A stretch of 64,000 nt of DNA, from NCBI GenBank assembly GCA_013400975.1, contig WBMZ01014039.1:1-64000 (forward strand), written 5' to 3'. The notes under the pieces were generated by a model, which saw only the letters and a program-made list of their open reading frames with translations, was not told the origin of the DNA and did no database searches. Below, one piece after another: positions 61,201 to 64,000 of the stretch (the first letter of the stretch is position 1; each line of letters begins with the position of its first letter). Origin of the DNA: Atrichornis clamosus (Eukaryota; Chordata; Aves; Passeriformes; Menuridae). A program made the position numbers and the translations under genes.

Positions 61201-64000
61201 TACATCAGAGACAAGGCTTAAAATCAATGACAGCTTCTCCATCAATTTTTATGCCAAAAAACCTAAATTTAAAAAAATCATTCATAGCAGCACATCTGCA
61301 CTGACCAAGTGCAATGCTCTGATATTCTGTTTGTCCTCACTCAGACAAAATGGAGTCTCTATCTGCTGCCATCCATGTACAAGTGCTTTTCATGCTATCT
61401 CTAACACCTTTGTTTCCCTCTCCCAGACAACAGGCACTCCTACTCCTTTCATCCCAAATAGTGAGAAATAGCCTGGTATCCCATCCAGTAATTTCTGCAG
61501 TCTTTGAGCAATTCTGGGAGAAGCAATAATAAACTGTCAGTTGAGGATGATAAAGGCAAGAACCACATGACTGTGCTGGTGGTTAATTGGACCTTCTGCT
61601 CATTCTCAGCACAGTAATGACAAGGTTGGGAGTCATCCTGCTGTTATGCCAGTGACTGTGACAACACTGTCAGTAATATCCACATGAAGTTACAGTGTAT
61701 GTTCTACAGGGACCAACTGTCCTCAGAAGCTTGAACTGAATCTTTATGAGTTTAATGCGAACACCAGAGGGTCTGCAGAGAAGTGTCAGTAGTGCAATAT
61801 CACAACATATGTTCTTTTCTGTGATGGATGGCACTCTCGCTCACTGTAAGTTGCTGTGCCAACAGATTCACCTAAGGTACTTTCAGACTTATTGGTAGGA
61901 ACAAGCTGTGGCCAATTCTGTGCATAGAATATATAGTCTAAAGTTGGTGCTTTTTTTAGTTGTTGGGTTTTGTTTGGTTTTTATTTTTTCATTAACTGTA
62001 TAATTTTTAGTTCTGTCTTCCAAGATATCTCTGCCTAAATACTACACTACAGGCAAACTGAGCAAATGCAAGGAACACCGGGGCATGCAAATACAACTGC
62101 AGTCATCCCTGTTCTGTATGGAGACTATATGACTACACTCCAAAGATTTAAAAGCATTAAAACAAACAAAAAAAGCTTCATGCATCTACACTGTTCAAGA
62201 GTCTTGCAACATTTTGTGTATCAGAACAAGGTAACAGCCAGATATAAATGTGCTGATCATCTAATTTTTAAAGTCACAATGTTTACACTGAACTTTGCTA
62301 CCCTTAAGGTGGGTGGGAGGTGGATGGTTAAGAAGACAAAAGTCCCAGATGCACTCCTGTTACAAAGTTCCACCAAAACATATGGAGTAAACATGAGAGA
62401 CAAATTTGTCCTAGTATGCTAAAATGTGAATGAACTGCCCTTGCTTAAAACAGAACTGTAAGAATTTAGACCTAATTTAATTTAATACAGATTAAGTATG
62501 ACTTGAAGTTGAGGAAATACTTCTAGGGAGGTCGTTTTATATACTGTGAAGATTGCCTCTACAGATCATTTAGCCTATCTTAGAAAATATATTTCTTTTT
62601 CTCCAGGGATCAAGAACTAACTTTTGCACCTGGAAACAGGTAGCGAATCGGTTAGTTAATGAGCATACAGAGATGAAAAATTTCTTGTAGGGTTGGGGTT
62701 TTTTCCCTTTTAATAAAAACAGTCAATTTTTAATTATTTCTTCTTCAGCCCTTCAATGCCAGCAGCAGCAGCCCTTAAGCATAAATAAGCAAGCAAAGAA
62801 GGAATTCTGCCATATAATTACCTCCAGAACTGAGATATAATCCAAATAGCACAAGAAAGGGAGATTATTTGCCACCTTGCAGTCGGCCTATAACCATTAC
62901 TTTTGGAGAAACATGACTACGTCAGCTAAGTACACAATTTTTTCCTCATACTCCATTCTACTAATCCACGAGGGACCATGCCTTATTTGGGACACCAGCT
63001 TCTGTCCAGGTATCTAAAGGGAAAACAATGTAGGGGCATAGGCTTGGAGTCATGGTACAAGAAGGACACAGGAGAATCTCAGAGTGAGCTTTTGACCCAC
63101 AGGCAATGGGGGGAACAGTTGCTAGGAGCCTTCATAAGAAAGTATAACAATACCAGAGAACTCCCAAAAAATCCCTTTTGGTAGTCTCCATCTCAGTCAC
63201 CTTTAATAGTTCTTCCCAGTTCTTCTAGAAAGACTGCTCCTACCCTCAAAAATCTCCTACTGAACTCTATGTGGTTTTTATTGGTAAGTAGGTGTAAGCT
63301 TCTGGCTCACTAAACTCAGTGTAAGTAACTTTCCACAGATTTCATACTAATCTCAAACTTCTCAGGTTTCACTAGAACATCTTTCAGGCAGCCAGCAGTT
63401 GCTAGTGAATCCTGTCATTGCTTACCTATGTCCACTAATGTCCTCTCTCTCATCTTTCATCTGTAATGGAGAGACAGAAAAGGCTTTCTCTTCTCTCAGC
63501 ATTTGCTGTTCAATCTATTACTCATTTTCCTTGAAGACTCTGGGGTAAGTAGATATTTACAAAATATAAGGCCCCCATTCATTCATTAACTTGTAATGTA
63601 ATAGTCCAAGAAGGTGGGAGAAGCAGTACTATATTCCATAGTATGGAATGAGCAAGGAAGTCCTTATACCTCCAACACAGACAGCAGAGCAATTGAGTAC
63701 ATCAATACCCTGTGGAGCAGCACCCCTCACGATATAAGAGGAAGTACTCCAAGGAGAAGTTGGCACAGCTCAGCCAAGCAGGGTTCATTGCTGAACAACA
63801 TTCAAGCTGGTTTTACTCTACATTTTATAACAAAGAATTTCTGTTGAGGAGGAAAAAAAGAGTGGAATCAGTTTTAGGCCATCTCCTTCTTACCTTCTAG
63901 GCTTTTAATAAAAAATCTCATAGAAATCAAAAATTATATGAGATAATGATCCTTAGGATGCAGTGAAAAAAGCAGGCTGACTCTCAAATCTCAGACCAGC
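58276..64000. other. region downstream of CNRIP1, no gene seen
   Basis: Scattered open frames (longest about 152 codons at 60660-61118) lack splice context or recognisable motifs. A short direct repeat CAGCCCTTTCA occurs at about 59389-59410. PPP3R1, the next gene in the mammalian order, was not found and would lie to the right. Confidence 0.5.

Noticed and set aside
59700..64000. Expected neighbour PPP3R1
   Set aside because: No EF-hand coding exon was found to the right edge, so it is not annotated.

Overview
The window reads as nuclear DNA of a bird. Four genes with vertebrate splice signals are recognisable, CR1 LINE tails of avian type are scattered through it, and it carries avian-type endogenous retrovirus LTRs. 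A songbird is plausible but not proven. The gene order APLF - FBXO48 - PLEK - CNRIP1 matches the order I know from human 2p14, with the same alternating orientations. Nothing bacterial or viral apart from old endogenous copies is present, and there are no tRNA, rRNA or CRISPR features.

Layout. 1-1280: 3' end of an endogenous retrovirus (env transmembrane relic with two in-frame stops, polypurine tract, LTR). 4844-15963 (minus): five coding exons of APLF, a DNA double-strand-break repair scaffold, with the Ku-binding motif, one complete PBZ zinc finger and half of a second. The last exons lie off the left edge. About 17.2-18.0 kb: a CpG island that looks like a bidirectional APLF/FBXO48 promoter. 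17677-19423 (plus): two-exon FBXO48, complete. 19.4-28.5 kb: intergenic sequence with no gene found. 28577-29230: a solo LTR with a 6-bp target duplication. 30407-43630 (minus): complete nine-exon PLEK (pleckstrin, 353 codons). 43.8-51 kb: the PLEK upstream region, an ERVL-type LTR and the CNRIP1 CpG island with a minisatellite. 51353-57021 (plus): complete three-exon CNRIP1 (162 codons). 58.3-64 kb: nothing recognisable.

The genes do not form a pathway. APLF acts in non-homologous end joining, FBXO48 is a small F-box protein, PLEK is a phosphoinositide-binding PKC substrate of blood cells, and CNRIP1 binds the CB1 receptor tail. They share only conserved synteny. The points I think most deserve a second look are: no recognisable FHA-domain exons between the promoter and the first clear APLF coding exon, although a phase-compatible FHA-less first exon exists; a pair of near-perfect NF-E2/MAF-type sites 1.7-1.9 kb upstream of PLEK; a strong CTCF-like motif in an APLF intron; and a CR1 tail abutting the PBZ exon. 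I found no credible undescribed multi-gene system.
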